Assembly (NCBI GenBank): GCA_947495575.1
Contig: CANLZL010000002.1
Span: 496,001-560,000 of the forward strand
DNA: 64,000 bases
Direction: 5' to 3'
DNA from: an uncultured Nioella sp.
Lineage (GTDB): Bacteria > Pseudomonadota > Alphaproteobacteria > Rhodobacterales > Rhodobacteraceae
A program made the translations under genes and the position numbers. Below, piece by piece: positions 36,182 through 46,054 of this stretch; position 1 is the first letter of the stretch, and every line of letters begins with the position of its first letter. Below the pieces are notes generated by a model, which was not told the origin of the DNA, made no database searches, and saw only the letters and a program-made list of their open reading frames with translations.

Positions 36182-36343
36182 ATGCCTCTGAAAACTCTAT
36201 TCTTTGCTGTAATATTGGCCGTAGCGCCCGGGTTGGCGCTGGCCGAGGGCTGTAGTCATGACAACCGGCAAGCCATGAGCTGTGCCGATGGGTATGACTA
36301 TGATCACACAACCGGTGTCTGCGTGGTGACACAGACAAGTTGA
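36182..36343 (+). CDS. Small secreted Cys-containing protein
   Basis: A 53-aa frame starts at ATG 36182 after GGGAGAG. It has a signal peptide (MPLKTLFFAVILAVAPGLALA) and a short mature part with three Cys (GCSHDN, MSCADGYDYD, GVCVV). It resembles short secreted proteins found near purB in Rhodobacterales; function unknown. Too short for routine gene calls at 60 codons. Confidence 0.65.
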   Translation: MPLKTLFFAVILAVAPGLALAEGCSHDNRQAMSCADGYDYDHTTGVCVVTQTS

Positions 36344-36408
36344 CGTGACCCTCTTTCAATTTTTGAGGCACGCTATTTCTGCGTGGCCTTAGTTCTGGAG
36401 GTTTTTTG

Positions 36409-36954
36409 ATGCGATTTTCGCTGGCCGTTGGCCTGACCACTGCCCTTGCCCTTTCCCCGGTCACAGCCTTCGCTGTCGGGTCCGATGACGACACGCCGCC
36501 ACAACCGACAAACACCACCGAGACCTGTGAAAACGGGCAGATTTGGGATGAAGATAGCGAGGCATGTGTCGATGCTGATGATGCCCGGCTAGATGACGAC
36601 GCTCGTTTTGGCGCTGTCCGGGAATTCGCCTATGCCGGCCGTCCGTTGGACGCGCAACGTGCTCTGGTGGCAATGTCAGACCAGTCTGAGGATCGAGTAC
36701 AAACCTATTGGGGGTTCACCAGCCGGGCCTTGGGCGATTGGGAGCTGGCCGAGGGCTATTACCAACGCGCGTTGCAGGCTAATCCTGACAACCTGCTCGC
36801 CCGCGCTTATTTTGGCATGGGTCTAATAGAACAGGGTCAGGTAGAGGCTGCACGCCTGCAACTGGTCCAGATTTGGGAACGCGGCGGCGAAGGCAGCTGG
36901 CCGGAATATGCGCTGCATCGCGCCCTGACGACCGGTCAAACGACAGGGTATTAA
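36409..36954 (+). CDS. Exported TPR-containing hypothetical protein
   Basis: The 181-aa protein has a signal peptide (ends 'TAFAVG'), a Cys-containing segment ('ETCENGQIWDEDSEACVD', probably a disulfide and similar to the Cys motif of the 53-aa neighbour), then two TPR-like helix pairs ('GDWELAEGYYQRALQANPDNLLARAYFGMGL', in part). ATG 36409 follows TGGAGG. Partner unknown. Confidence 0.75.
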   Translation: MRFSLAVGLTTALALSPVTAFAVGSDDDTPPQPTNTTETCENGQIWDEDSEACVDADDARLDDDARFGAVREFAYAGRPLDAQRALVAMSDQSEDRVQTYWGFTSRALGDWELAEGYYQRALQANPDNLLARAYFGMGLIEQGQVEAARLQLVQIWERGGEGSWPEYALHRALTTGQTTGY

Positions 36955-37039
36955 CCGGGATTTCATTTCCGGCAATTAGTTGATAAAGTCACGGGCGTTG
37001 CGCATGGGCGCAGCTTTCTAAGATTCGAGGTATTGGCCT

Positions 37040-37165
37040 ATGTGGCTTCTTGCACTTCTTCCGGTTCTGGCCTTGGCTGTGGTTCTTATGCGTCCAAAAA
37101 CGCAGGAACGCCCGGTGCCGATCCGCGTGCGTACCCGACGAGAAGAAGATCGACGCGGGCGCTAA
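37040..37165 (+). CDS. Possible 41-aa membrane peptide
   Basis: ATG 37040 opens a 41-codon frame with one hydrophobic segment (MWLLALLPVLALAVVLM) and a basic tail (RVRTRREEDRRGR), the layout of a small inner-membrane protein with cytoplasmic tail. A weak CGAGG lies upstream. Coding is likely but not certain. Confidence 0.5.
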   Translation: MWLLALLPVLALAVVLMRPKTQERPVPIRVRTRREEDRRGR

Positions 37166-37269
37166 GCCCGGCCCCTCTTCTTCCATTTCCGCCCCCTGGA
37201 GTTGAACCTTCGGGCCGAACACGCTACGCGGGCGGAGCTTTCTAAACGACATATACAAAGGGCATAGCC

Positions 37270-38178
37270 ATGGTGGCCAAGGTCTTTATTGACGGCGAGG
37301 CTGGCACGACCGGTCTGCAAATCCGGGAACGGTTGGAATACCGCTCTGACATCTCCTTGGTGTCGGTGGACCCGGCACGCCGTAAGGACGCGGACGCACG
37401 GGCCGAGGCCTTTGCCGAAGCTGATATTGCCATTCTCTGCCTGCCTGATGCGGCAGCGATTGAGGCCGTGTCTTTGGCAGGTGATTGCAAGATCATTGAT
37501 GCCTCCACAGCCCATAGAATCGCCGATGGCTGGGTCTACGGTATGCCCGAACTGCCCGGTCAGCGGGATACGATTGCAAATGCGTCCCGAGTGGGCAATG
37601 TCGGCTGTTATGCCACTGGCTCGATCGCGCTGGTTCGCCCCATGCGCGATGCGGGTTTTCTGACCGACGACAGTGCCGTCATTCTAAACGGCGTGTCGGG
37701 CTATACTGGCGGCGGCAAAGCCCTGATCGCGGAATTCGATGCTGGCGACGCGGCAGATCACTTCCTTTACGCCACAAATCAGGGCCACAAACATGTGCCC
37801 GAGATCATGCGTTATGGGCGGTTGTCAAAACAGCCCGCGTTCCAGCCTGCCGTTGGAAATTTCGCCCAAGGCATGGTTGTTCAATTGCACCTACATCGCG
37901 AAATGCTGGCAGGTGCGCCGAATATGGCAACACTGCATGACATGCTGGCCGAGTTCTATTCCGATGCAAGGTTCGTTGACGTGGTTCCCGCGCCTGCACG
38001 GGTGAATGCCACAAAGATGAATGGCACGAATGGAATGGAAATCTCGGTACATGGCAGCGATGAGGCGGGGATATACACCCTGACTGCGACGTTGGACAAT
38101 CTGGGCAAAGGCGCGTCTGGCACAGCCGTGCAAAACCTCAACCTCATGATCGGTGCGGCTGAGGATGCCGGGCTCTGA
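37270..38178 (+). CDS. argC: N-acetyl-gamma-glutamyl-phosphate reductase
   Basis: The 302-aa enzyme makes N-acetylglutamate semialdehyde for arginine synthesis. It is the short (type 2) ArgC: 'VFIDGEAGTTGLQIRERL' binds NADPH and Cys in 'GNVGCYATGSIALVRP' is the thioester cysteine; 'GVSGYTGGGKALI' and 'HKHVPEI'-type residues also fit. The nudix gene overlaps its end by 14 bases. Confidence 0.93.
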   Translation: MVAKVFIDGEAGTTGLQIRERLEYRSDISLVSVDPARRKDADARAEAFAEADIAILCLPDAAAIEAVSLAGDCKIIDASTAHRIADGWVYGMPELPGQRDTIANASRVGNVGCYATGSIALVRPMRDAGFLTDDSAVILNGVSGYTGGGKALIAEFDAGDAADHFLYATNQGHKHVPEIMRYGRLSKQPAFQPAVGNFAQGMVVQLHLHREMLAGAPNMATLHDMLAEFYSDARFVDVVPAPARVNATKMNGTNGMEISVHGSDEAGIYTLTATLDNLGKGASGTAVQNLNLMIGAAEDAGL

Positions 38179-38605
38179 GCCTCACACGACCCCACGGCTG
38201 GCTGCGCTGGCCGTGGTTGCCCATCAGGGGCGGCTATTGCTTGTTCAACGGGCCAAAGACCCTGACGCGCTGAAATGGGGCTTTCCGGGCGGGCATGTGG
38301 AGCTTGGCGAAACTGTTCACGCCGCCGCAGCCCGCGAGTTGATGGAAGAAACCGGTGTCATCGCGATGCCTCGCCGAACCCTTCTGAACCTCGACATCAT
38401 TACGCATGACGCGGCCGGCGCAGTGGCCTTTCATTTCCTGCTTGTTGCCGTTCAATGTGACTATGTCGAAGGTACACCAACGCCTGCCGACGATGCGCTT
38501 GCCGCAAAATGGATTGCCTTTGACGATGTCTCTGCCGAACGCCTGCCGTTGTCGGCCAATGTCGCGCGCGTGATGCGCGAGGCTTTGAAACCTGCTGACA
38601 TTTAA
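38165..38605 (+). CDS. NUDIX hydrolase
   Basis: The 146-aa protein carries the Nudix box 'GGHVELGETVHAAAARELMEETGV' in part (G-x5-E-x7-RE-x2-EE-x-G), which binds Mg2+ and cleaves nucleoside-diphosphate-linked substrates. ATG 38165 lies within the end of argC (14-base overlap); GTG 38153 is an alternative. Substrate unknown. Confidence 0.88.
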   Translation: MPGSEPHTTPRLAALAVVAHQGRLLLVQRAKDPDALKWGFPGGHVELGETVHAAAARELMEETGVIAMPRRTLLNLDIITHDAAGAVAFHFLLVAVQCDYVEGTPTPADDALAAKWIAFDDVSAERLPLSANVARVMREALKPADI

Positions 38606-38707
38606 GTCAAATCCCAAATGTATTGGCGCGTGGTCGGCAACTCTGCCTTAACCCCTCCTGCCCCAATCTGCCCTTCGGGTAGGTGAACAATAAATTTGGG
38701 GTTACTT

Positions 38708-39751
38708 ATGGAGCCGTCTTTAGAAGTGATAGAGGCCACCGCGCATCCCGCGCCGGTTGTCTCGCTTAGCAATTCACAAAAAGCCGCTGTCATCGTGCGG
38801 CTATTGGTGTCCGAGGGCGCAATGCCGCAATTATCCGGGCTCAGCCTTGCACAGCAGGAACGGCTGGTTCGGCAAATGGCTGATCTCAGCCACATCGACC
38901 GAAGAACGCTGTCCCACGTGGCAGGAGAATTTGCGCAAACCCTCGACAATCTTGCGTTAACATTTCCCCGCTCCGTCTCTGGTGCCTTGTCGATGGTTGA
39001 GGGACATTTGAGTGAAGAAGCGCGTGAGCATCTGCGCAATATGTCGGAGAACGAAGGCCCTCCTGATCCCTGGCGACGGTTGAAAGGGATGGAGCCTGAG
39101 CGCCTGAAACCCTTGGTTGAACGCGAAAGCGCTGAAATCTGCGCAATCTTGTTGTCCAAACTGCCCGTGGCCAAAGCAGCGGCGCTTTTGGCCGAACTGC
39201 CGGAAGATCGTGCAGATGTTGTCGCCCACGCGGTAGCCTTAACCGGCTCGGTCAGCGCAGACACTATTCAGAGAGTTGGCCAATCGCTTGTCGCACAGCT
39301 TGATGCACAGCCGGTTCCCTCGTTCACCGGTGCCCCGGCTGATCGCGTCGGCGCGATTTTGAACGCCGCTGCCTCTGTGACACGCGACCGGGTTCTTGAA
39401 GGTTTAACAGCCAAAGACGCTCAATTTGCAGGACATGTCCGAAAGGCGATCTTCACTTTCGATCATATCCCGAAACGGGTTGAACCCAAGGATGTGCCGC
39501 GAATTCTGCGCGGTGTCGACCCGGAAACCACGATTGTCGCTTTGGCCTCAGGAATGGAATTATCGCCGCTATCTGTCGAGTTTCTATTGGAAAACATGTC
39601 CAAACGCATGGCCGAACAATTGCGCGAGGATGCAGAGGCGCGCGGCAAGGTCCCTGGAGCAGAAGGAGAAGCCGCCATGGCCGAGGTTGTGACAGCCATC
39701 CGCGATCTGGCCGATTTGGGCGAAATTCGTCTGATCCCGACCGAGGAATAG
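38708..39751 (+). CDS. fliG: Flagellar motor switch protein FliG
   Basis: The 347-aa protein matches Rhodobacterales-type FliG: 'SNSQKAAVIVRLLVSEGA' near the start, 'VAKAAALLAELPEDRA' in the middle and 'RKAIFTFDHIPKRVEPKDVPRILRGVD' (in part) with the C-terminal charged motif region. FliG joins the MS ring to the C ring and contacts the stator to make torque. No other flagellar gene is in the window, so it is an isolated copy. ATG 38708 is preferred to 38696. Confidence 0.85.
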   Translation: MEPSLEVIEATAHPAPVVSLSNSQKAAVIVRLLVSEGAMPQLSGLSLAQQERLVRQMADLSHIDRRTLSHVAGEFAQTLDNLALTFPRSVSGALSMVEGHLSEEAREHLRNMSENEGPPDPWRRLKGMEPERLKPLVERESAEICAILLSKLPVAKAAALLAELPEDRADVVAHAVALTGSVSADTIQRVGQSLVAQLDAQPVPSFTGAPADRVGAILNAAASVTRDRVLEGLTAKDAQFAGHVRKAIFTFDHIPKRVEPKDVPRILRGVDPETTIVALASGMELSPLSVEFLLENMSKRMAEQLREDAEARGKVPGAEGEAAMAEVVTAIRDLADLGEIRLIPTEE

Positions 39752-39833
39752 CGCTGCCTTGACCCGAACCGGCCGGTTGCGGCACCATTGCCCCACAACC
39801 GACGCGCGATGGAATAGAAAAAAGGAGGAGGAG

Positions 39834-40016
39834 ATGACATCTACTGATCTCATCAACTATGCCCAATCACTTTATTCCGCCCATGGTGATAAGGCCGAGG
39901 CTGAAGCAGCACAAAAAGCGGCGGCGGCTCTTGAGCAGGGCGACCACGAAGACGCTGAAAAATGGCAGAAAATTCGGGGCCATATCCATTCGCTCCGCGG
40001 CCCCCGAGCGAAGTAA
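39834..40016 (+). CDS. Small conserved hypothetical protein
   Basis: The 60-aa product (TSTDLINYAQSLYSAHGDKAE...) is helical and Ala/Glu-rich, with 'EKWQKIRGHIHSLRG' at the end. ATG 39834 follows the strong site AAAGGAGGAG. I recall similar short proteins in Rhodobacterales; function unknown. Confidence 0.7.
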   Translation: MTSTDLINYAQSLYSAHGDKAEAEAAQKAAAALEQGDHEDAEKWQKIRGHIHSLRGPRAK

Positions 40017-40022
40017 ACGCGT

Positions 40023-40802
40023 TTATGCTACGCCCTTGATGTCAATGGCCTTTCGGCCATTTCCCCAGGCGCGCGCGGCACGACCAAACGCCTCGAACAA
40101 CGGGCGTGAGACCGGATCTTCTGCGGCCCGGTATTCGGGATGCCATTGAACAGACAAGGTAAACCCAGGTGCGTCTTTTATATAAGTTGCCTCGGGCGTA
40201 CCATCCGGCGCCCGCCCGTCAATCACAACGCGCGCGCCGGGGGTCTTGATACCCTGTCCATGCAACGTGTTTGTCATGACCTCTTCGGCTCCCATCAGCC
40301 GGTGAAACGGCCCGCCTTTGGAAAATGTCACAACGTGGCGTAACGCGAATTTTTCTTCGATCGTACCGTCTGGCGGCATGCGGTGGTTCATTCGGCCAGG
40401 CAAGTCGCGTATTTCCGGATAGAGCGACCCGCCCATGGCCACGTTAACCTCTTGAAACCCGCGACACACGCCAAGGATCGGCTGGCCCCGTTCTACGCAA
40501 GCTCGAATCAATGGCAAAGATACGGCGTCACGACAACGATCGAAGGCGCCATGCGCCTCGGTCGGATCCTCGCCATATTCCTCAGGATGCACATTTGGGC
40601 GCCCGCCTGTAAAAAGAAACCCATCAAACACGTCCAGCAATTCCGACGTCTTTACAAATCGCGGGTCAGCCGGGATCAGCAAGGGCACGCAATCGGCAAC
40701 TTCGGCAATTGCCTCGGAATTCATCGTTCCACCGGCGTGCGTCGGATACTCATCATTGATCAGATGATGATTGCCAATGATGCCAATGACAGGTCGCGAC
40801 AT
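40023..40802 (-). CDS. Class I glutamine amidotransferase, gamma-Glu-GABA hydrolase-like (peptidase C26)
   Basis: The 259-aa protein has the C26 layout: 'PVIGIIGNHHLIND' start, nucleophile Cys in 'ILGVCRGFQEVNVAMGG' and His in 'QWHPEYRA'. PuuD-like enzymes free GABA from gamma-glutamyl-GABA in putrescine breakdown; the true substrate is not fixed by sequence. ATG 40802 follows AAGAGGA; an ATG at 40832 is in frame but precedes that site. Confidence 0.87.
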   Translation of the reverse strand: MSRPVIGIIGNHHLINDEYPTHAGGTMNSEAIAEVADCVPLLIPADPRFVKTSELLDVFDGFLFTGGRPNVHPEEYGEDPTEAHGAFDRCRDAVSLPLIRACVERGQPILGVCRGFQEVNVAMGGSLYPEIRDLPGRMNHRMPPDGTIEEKFALRHVVTFSKGGPFHRLMGAEEVMTNTLHGQGIKTPGARVVIDGRAPDGTPEATYIKDAPGFTLSVQWHPEYRAAEDPVSRPLFEAFGRAARAWGNGRKAIDIKGVA

Positions 40803-40909
40803 GTTTTTCCTCTTTTTATGCGTATCTCTCAAAGATATAGCGCGCGCACCCTGCCCTGCCTAGTTCAGCACGCGCACAGTGGCTTCGCATTCTGTGCAGC
40901 GCCAATATT

Positions 40910-41305
40910 TCAGGCACCTGACCGGTCGATGCGCGCTGTAACCTCGATCTCAATTTTCATTCTCGGATCCTGCAAGCCTGCCTGAAACATGGTGGCCGCC
41001 GGGCGGATATCGCCCAGCCACTTGCGGGTAACGGGCCAACAGGCCTCCCAATCTTTTGCGTCCGGCAACAGGTAATGGACCCGTACTGTGTCAGCCATGC
41101 TGGACCCGGCTTCGCGCAGCGCCGCGTCAATGGTACGGAAACACTGTTCTGCCTGTTCTGCTACGTCGGAACTGATCTCCATGGTCTTGTAATCGAACCC
41201 GGTCGTGCCAGCGACGAAAACCCAATTGCCGTCTCGAATGGCCCGAGAATAGCCAATTTGCGCCTCAAATTCTGATCCAGAAGAGATTAGTTGCCGATCT
41301 GTCAT
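40910..41305 (-). CDS. RidA family protein
   Basis: The 131-aa protein is of the YjgF/YER057c/UK114 type: 'GYSRAIRDGNWVFVAGTTGFD', 'QAEQCFRTIDAALREAGSSM' and 'RPAATMFQAGLQDPRMKIEIEVTARI' (in part). RidA deaminates reactive enamines and imines from PLP enzymes; its Arg near 'PRMKIEIE' fits the substrate Arg. It is divergent from the P450 gene. Confidence 0.9.
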   Translation of the reverse strand: MTDRQLISSGSEFEAQIGYSRAIRDGNWVFVAGTTGFDYKTMEISSDVAEQAEQCFRTIDAALREAGSSMADTVRVHYLLPDAKDWEACWPVTRKWLGDIRPAATMFQAGLQDPRMKIEIEVTARIDRSGA

Positions 41306-41435
41306 CCCATGCTCCTGCTGCCTTTTCTGGGGGGAAGCCTAATAAGGCAGAGCCCGGCTCTCCAGTCTTCAAATTTGCACATTCGGTTGCGCAATCGCTG
41401 CTGCGTGCCAATATCTAATGGGAGCGAGGCACCTC

Positions 41436-42647
41436 ATGTCTGACTACGATCTAAGAGACCCAGATTTCCTGCGACAGCCCGGACCGGTTCTGGCTCGGAT
41501 GCGCGCCGAGGGAGATTTGGTTCGCGCACATATACCCCTAATGGGCAAAGTGTGGCTGACAACAACGGATGCGGCGGCACGCGAGTTGTTGAAAGACCGA
41601 GAGCGTTTCACACGCAATCCCGGCCGTATCAATGCAAAACGTGCCAAGCGGATTTTCTGGTGGATGCCACCATTCATGAAGCCCCTGATGAAGAATATTA
41701 TCTTGATGGACGGCGCGGATCACAAACGCGTCCGACATCTTGTAGACACAGCCTTTGCCCGTTCACAAATCGAAGCGCTGCGCCCAGAAATTGCACGCAT
41801 TGCCGACGAGCTGCTTGATCAGATCGATCCAGATCACCCAGTCGAAATTATGCAAGCCTACACGCGGGCCCTACCACTTTTGGTCATTTGCGCCCTTTTA
41901 GGAGTTCCAGAGGCCGATCGGGCAAAAATTACCCGGTGGATTTCACCTATTTCAGGCACGACCGGGGTTCGAACGCTTTTTCTGGGCCTGCCCGGACTTT
42001 GGCGAACCATGCGCCACTTTCGAGCTGATTTTGAACGGATCAAAACCACCCCGCGACCCGGACTTATTGGGGAACTCGTGGCCGCCGAAGAAGGCGGCGA
42101 CCGGCTGGATGAAGACGAACTTCTAAGTCTTGTCTTTACACTTTTTGTTGCGGGGCATGAGACTACGGTTCACCTGATTACAAATGCCATCGCGGCCATG
42201 GTTGAACTGCCGGAACTTCGCCAAACCTATCGAGAAGATCCCGAAGGTCGCGCTTTGGCGATTGAAGAGTTCATGAGGTTCTTTAGCCCTGTTATGCTGA
42301 CTAAGGGCCATTTTGCTTTAAACGATCTCACATTCGGCGGCCGAGAGATAAAGCGGGGCGACGTGCTATGCGCCCTGCTTATTGGCGCAAATCACGACCC
42401 TGCGCGGTTCGATCAGCCCGAGCAGATGAACCTGGCGCGTCGCCCCAATGCGCATGTCGGATTTGGCTTTGGCCCGCATGTCTGCCTGGGGATGCAGCTG
42501 GCCCGGGCAGAAGCCGAAATCGCCTTGGATCGATTGTTGGCCCGCTACCCGGACCTTGCCCTGGCTAACACGATGCGCCGACCCGAAAAGGCGCGGCGCA
42601 TTGGGATTAACGGATTGAAACGGCTGGATCTTAGGCTGCGCCCGTAA
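41436..42647 (+). CDS. Cytochrome P450
   Basis: The 403-aa soluble monooxygenase has the I-helix oxygen motif 'FVAGHETTVHLI' and the heme loop 'FGFGPHVCLGMQLARAE' with the Cys ligand. ExxR-type and PERF-like regions lie between. Substrate and redox partners are unknown; no ferredoxin gene is next to it. ATG 41436 follows GGGAGCGAGG; ATG 41418 is possible. Its end overlaps that of the convergent GlcG-like gene. Confidence 0.92.
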   Translation: MSDYDLRDPDFLRQPGPVLARMRAEGDLVRAHIPLMGKVWLTTTDAAARELLKDRERFTRNPGRINAKRAKRIFWWMPPFMKPLMKNIILMDGADHKRVRHLVDTAFARSQIEALRPEIARIADELLDQIDPDHPVEIMQAYTRALPLLVICALLGVPEADRAKITRWISPISGTTGVRTLFLGLPGLWRTMRHFRADFERIKTTPRPGLIGELVAAEEGGDRLDEDELLSLVFTLFVAGHETTVHLITNAIAAMVELPELRQTYREDPEGRALAIEEFMRFFSPVMLTKGHFALNDLTFGGREIKRGDVLCALLIGANHDPARFDQPEQMNLARRPNAHVGFGFGPHVCLGMQLARAEAEIALDRLLARYPDLALANTMRRPEKARRIGINGLKRLDLRLRP

Positions 42648-43053
42648 GTCCGGCCGCCGCAATCCCCGCCAATCCAACCTTGGCATCATTGTCTGAACTG
42701 TCACCGGTAACGCCGACGGCGCCGATGATGTTGCCTTGGGTATCTTTAACGAGAATGCCGCCGGGAACAGGGATTGTTTTGCCCCCAAAAGCGCCGTTAA
42801 CGGCAGCCATGAAATAGACCTGTTCCTCTGCGCGGGCCATTTGCGCACTTCCGGGCATGCCCATCATCACCGCGCCATAGGCCTTGCCCCGCGCGATTTC
42901 AAACCGTCCGGGGCTGGCACCATCCTCGCGCAGGAACGCAATCAAATGTCCGCCACTGTCCAGCACCGCAACGCTCAGAGGGTTCAGCCCCATGGCCTGC
43001 CCTTCGGATCTTGCGGCATCAATAATCTGGGTGGCTTGCTCTGCCGTGATCAT
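42631..43053 (-). CDS. GlcG/HbpS-like heme-binding family protein
   Basis: The 140-aa protein matches DUF336/HbpS/GlcG: 'LSVAVLDSGGHLIAFLREDGA', 'IARGKAYGAVMMGM' and 'IPVPGGILVKDTQGNIIGAVGVTGDSSDNDA' (in part). Its role is unclear; in E. coli glcG lies with glcB in the glycolate operon, and here malate synthase G is directly upstream in the same direction (100-base gap). ATG 43053 follows AAGGAT. Confidence 0.85.
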   Translation of the reverse strand: MITAEQATQIIDAARSEGQAMGLNPLSVAVLDSGGHLIAFLREDGASPGRFEIARGKAYGAVMMGMPGSAQMARAEEQVYFMAAVNGAFGGKTIPVPGGILVKDTQGNIIGAVGVTGDSSDNDAKVGLAGIAAAGLTGAA

Positions 43054-43153
43054 GTCGTCAATCCTTCGGTAAGGTTACCGCGCACAGTTCAGATGCGCGC
43101 GCCGGTCTCTTCTAGTCTTAGAAAAAATGGGGCCTGCGGAGCGCAACGCACAA

Positions 43154-45262
43154 TCAAGTCGCCGCCTTCAGTTCCAACCGCCGCCGATGCAACACCGGCT
43201 CTGTGTATCCTGAAGGTTGAATGCGGCCTTTGAAGACCAAATCACAGGCGGCCTGAAATGCCACGCCGTCGAAATCAGGAGCCATCGGACGATAACTCGG
43301 ATCATCAGCATTTTGGCGATCGACCACCGCGGCCATTTTGCGCATCGCGGTCATGACCTGATCCTCGGTCACCACGTCGTGATGCAGCCAATTGGCCAGC
43401 GCCTGAGAGCTGATGCGGCAGGTCGCGCGGTCCTCCATCAAGCCTATATCGTTGATATCCGGCACTTTTGAACACCCAACCCCCTGATCAACCCATCGAA
43501 CAACATAGCCCAAAATGCCTTGAGCGTTGTTTTCAATCTCGCGGGATAGGTCGTCCTCAGACAAATTCCGTCCGCCCATCACTGGGATCGTCAGTAGATC
43601 ATCCAGCGTGCCGCGCGGTCCGGCGGCCTTTAGTTCGTCCTGACGGGCCAGAACATCAACTTTGTGATAGTGCATCGCGTGCAGAGTTGCAGCAGTTGGG
43701 GAAGGCACCCAAGCACAGGTTGCCCCGGATTTCGGATGTCCGATTTTTGCGCTCAACATCTCGGCCATCCTGTCGGGCATGGCCCACATCCCCTTGCCAA
43801 TTTGCGCCTTGCCCTTCAACCCGCAGGCCAGTCCGATATCCACATTGCGATCCTCGTACGAACTGATCCATGGGGTCGATTTCATCTCACCTTTGGGCAG
43901 CATTGGCCCGGCTTCCATGCTGGTGTGAATTTCGTCCCCGGTTCGGTCAAGGAATCCTGTATTGATAAAGGCCACGCGTGATTTCGCGGCCCGAATGCAT
44001 TCCTTGAGATTTGCCGACGTGCGGCGTTCCTCATCCATGATTCCCAGTTTGACCGTGTTGGCAGGCAACCCGAGAATGGCTTCAACACGGCTGAAAATCT
44101 CATCGGCAAAGGCCACTTCTTCTGGTCCGTGCATTTTTGGTTTCACCACATAGACCGACTCGTGCAACGAATTGCGCGCGCCATCGGACTTTTGCAGGTC
44201 ATGCATAGCAATCAGCGTGGTCACCATCGCGTCCATCAGCCCTTCACCGATTTCCAGACCATCGCGATCCAGAATAGCCGGGTTGGTCATCAAGTGGCCG
44301 ACGTTTCGGACCAACATCAAAGACCGCCCTTTCAGGATCACGGGCGCGCCATTTGCAGCCTCGAATTCCAGGTCGGGGTTCAACGCGCGGGTAAAGCTCC
44401 TGCTGCCCTTTCTGACCTCTTCGGTCAGATCACCCTTCATCAGGCCCAGCCAATTGGTATAGGCCAGAACTTTGTCTTCGGCATCAACGGCGGCGACACT
44501 GTCTTCGCAATCCATGATGGTCGACAGGGCCGATTCCAGGCGGATATCGGCGATACCAGCCGGATCGGTCGCGCCAATCTGATTACTTGGATCAACGTGA
44601 ACTACAATATGCAGCCCATTGTTTTTAAATGCATAGGTTGGCTCATCACTCGACTTCCCGACATAACTGTCTGGATGGACCAATGAGACATGCGCGACAT
44701 CAGTCACATCGGCCCAACTGCCCTCAGTCAGCGGCAAGGATTCATCCAGAAACGCCTTGGCCCGCGCCACAACTTTTGCCCCGCGAACAGCGTTGAAGCC
44801 AGATCCACTTGGAAGGTCGCCCAAGGCATCCGTTCCATAAAAAGCATCATAGAGGCTGCCCCACCGGGCATTCGCCGCGTTCAGGGCAAAACGGGCATTC
44901 ATGATCGGCACCACCAGCTGTGGTCCAGGAATCAAGGCAATTTCAGGATCTGTTCCTGTAGTCTCAATCTCGAAATCTGGACCTTCTGGAACCAGATACC
45001 CGATCTCTTTCAAGAAGGCTGAATAGACGTCCGCATCATGCGTCTGTCCACGGCGTTCGATGTGCCAATTGTCGATCTTGGCCTGCATCGTCTCACGTGT
45101 CTCCAACAAAGCGCGGTTCTTAGGGCCCAGTTCATGAACCAGATCCGAGAAGCCTTGCCAAAACTGGTCTGGTGCCACTCCCGTACCCGGCAATGCGTTG
45201 GCCTCGATAAACTCAGCCAGCGTGGCGTCAACTTGCAATTCTGCGCGCATTAGGCGGGGCAT
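43154..45262 (-). CDS. glcB: Malate synthase G
   Basis: The 702-aa enzyme condenses glyoxylate and acetyl-CoA to malate. Motifs: '[18 protein letters not shown]', '[20 protein letters not shown]', '[16 protein letters not shown]', '[17 protein letters not shown]' and '[18 protein letters not shown]'. ATG 45262 follows AGAGGAGAG; the frame to 45337 is not conserved. The GlcG-like gene follows. Confidence 0.96.
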   Translation of the reverse strand: MPRLMRAELQVDATLAEFIEANALPGTGVAPDQFWQGFSDLVHELGPKNRALLETRETMQAKIDNWHIERRGQTHDADVYSAFLKEIGYLVPEGPDFEIETTGTDPEIALIPGPQLVVPIMNARFALNAANARWGSLYDAFYGTDALGDLPSGSGFNAVRGAKVVARAKAFLDESLPLTEGSWADVTDVAHVSLVHPDSYVGKSSDEPTYAFKNNGLHIVVHVDPSNQIGATDPAGIADIRLESALSTIMDCEDSVAAVDAEDKVLAYTNWLGLMKGDLTEEVRKGSRSFTRALNPDLEFEAANGAPVILKGRSLMLVRNVGHLMTNPAILDRDGLEIGEGLMDAMVTTLIAMHDLQKSDGARNSLHESVYVVKPKMHGPEEVAFADEIFSRVEAILGLPANTVKLGIMDEERRTSANLKECIRAAKSRVAFINTGFLDRTGDEIHTSMEAGPMLPKGEMKSTPWISSYEDRNVDIGLACGLKGKAQIGKGMWAMPDRMAEMLSAKIGHPKSGATCAWVPSPTAATLHAMHYHKVDVLARQDELKAAGPRGTLDDLLTIPVMGGRNLSEDDLSREIENNAQGILGYVVRWVDQGVGCSKVPDINDIGLMEDRATCRISSQALANWLHHDVVTEDQVMTAMRKMAAVVDRQNADDPSYRPMAPDFDGVAFQAACDLVFKGRIQPSGYTEPVLHRRRLELKAAT

Positions 45263-45355
45263 AGTGGTCTCTCCTCTGTCTCGGCTCATCCATGACCTAG
45301 AACAAAGGTTTCCTATAGGCAACAAACCAGCGCCCATGAAAAATTGGGCGTCAGT

Positions 45356-46051
45356 TTAGTTTTCCTTATGTGGCGGACGATCCTCCATTAGTCGATAGAA
45401 ATCGGTCAGACGCTTGCCACGCTCAGGACGAAACCGGTCGCCCTCGGACATTCCGTTGATCCGGTCGATGCGAAACATTCGAAAATCATCCCTCAGTTCA
45501 CACCAGCCGACCACTGTCCAAACCGATCCCCAGAACCAAAGCCCAAGCGGACGAATGCCGCGCGTTGTCGGCCGCCCATGTTGGTCAGAATACTCCAGCG
45601 CCAAACGGACAGAGGCATCGACGGCCGCCTCAACACGATCGATGCGCGCGCGGATGGCATCGGTCATACGAGGCCCAATCGCATGGATTTGAACACCCGC
45701 GGCCTTGGCGCGTTCCGCATCCGGCAATACTGCGTTGATTTTGACCAACGCCTCTTCGGCGGCGCGCGCCATATCTGCTCCACCAAAGGCCCGGATCAGG
45801 CGCGCACCGGCCACAAGGGCCACTATCTCATCGCGGGTAAACATAAGCGGCGGCAGGTCATAGCCTTCCTCCATCACGTAACCGAACCCGGCCTCGCCAT
45901 CTATGGGAACGCCGGTTGATTGGAGGTCTGCAATGTCGCGGTAAATGGTGCGGGTTGAGACCTCCAACCGCTCGGATAAGGTTTGCGCCGTGACCAATCG
46001 GCCACCCCGAAGGTATTGAACAATCTGGAATAGACGATCAGCACGGCGCAT
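45356..46051 (-). CDS. YafY-type regulator, HTH + WYL domain
   Basis: The 231-aa protein has an HTH_11 domain ('ADRLFQIVQYLRGGRLVTAQTLSERLEVSTRTIYRDIADL', in part) and a WYL-like C-terminal region ('PLGLWFWGSVWTVVGWCELRDDFRMFRIDRI', in part). WYL regulators sense ligands such as nucleic acids. It starts three bases after the second VOC stop, so the two VOC genes and this regulator form an operon, probably self-regulated. Confidence 0.87.
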   Translation of the reverse strand: MRRADRLFQIVQYLRGGRLVTAQTLSERLEVSTRTIYRDIADLQSTGVPIDGEAGFGYVMEEGYDLPPLMFTRDEIVALVAGARLIRAFGGADMARAAEEALVKINAVLPDAERAKAAGVQIHAIGPRMTDAIRARIDRVEAAVDASVRLALEYSDQHGRPTTRGIRPLGLWFWGSVWTVVGWCELRDDFRMFRIDRINGMSEGDRFRPERGKRLTDFYRLMEDRPPHKEN

Positions 46052-46054
46052 ATG

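Noticed and set aside
41940-41990. GGGGTTCGAAC-like stretch resembling a tRNA T-loop
   Set aside because: It lies inside the P450 coding sequence and no other tRNA arm can be folded around it.
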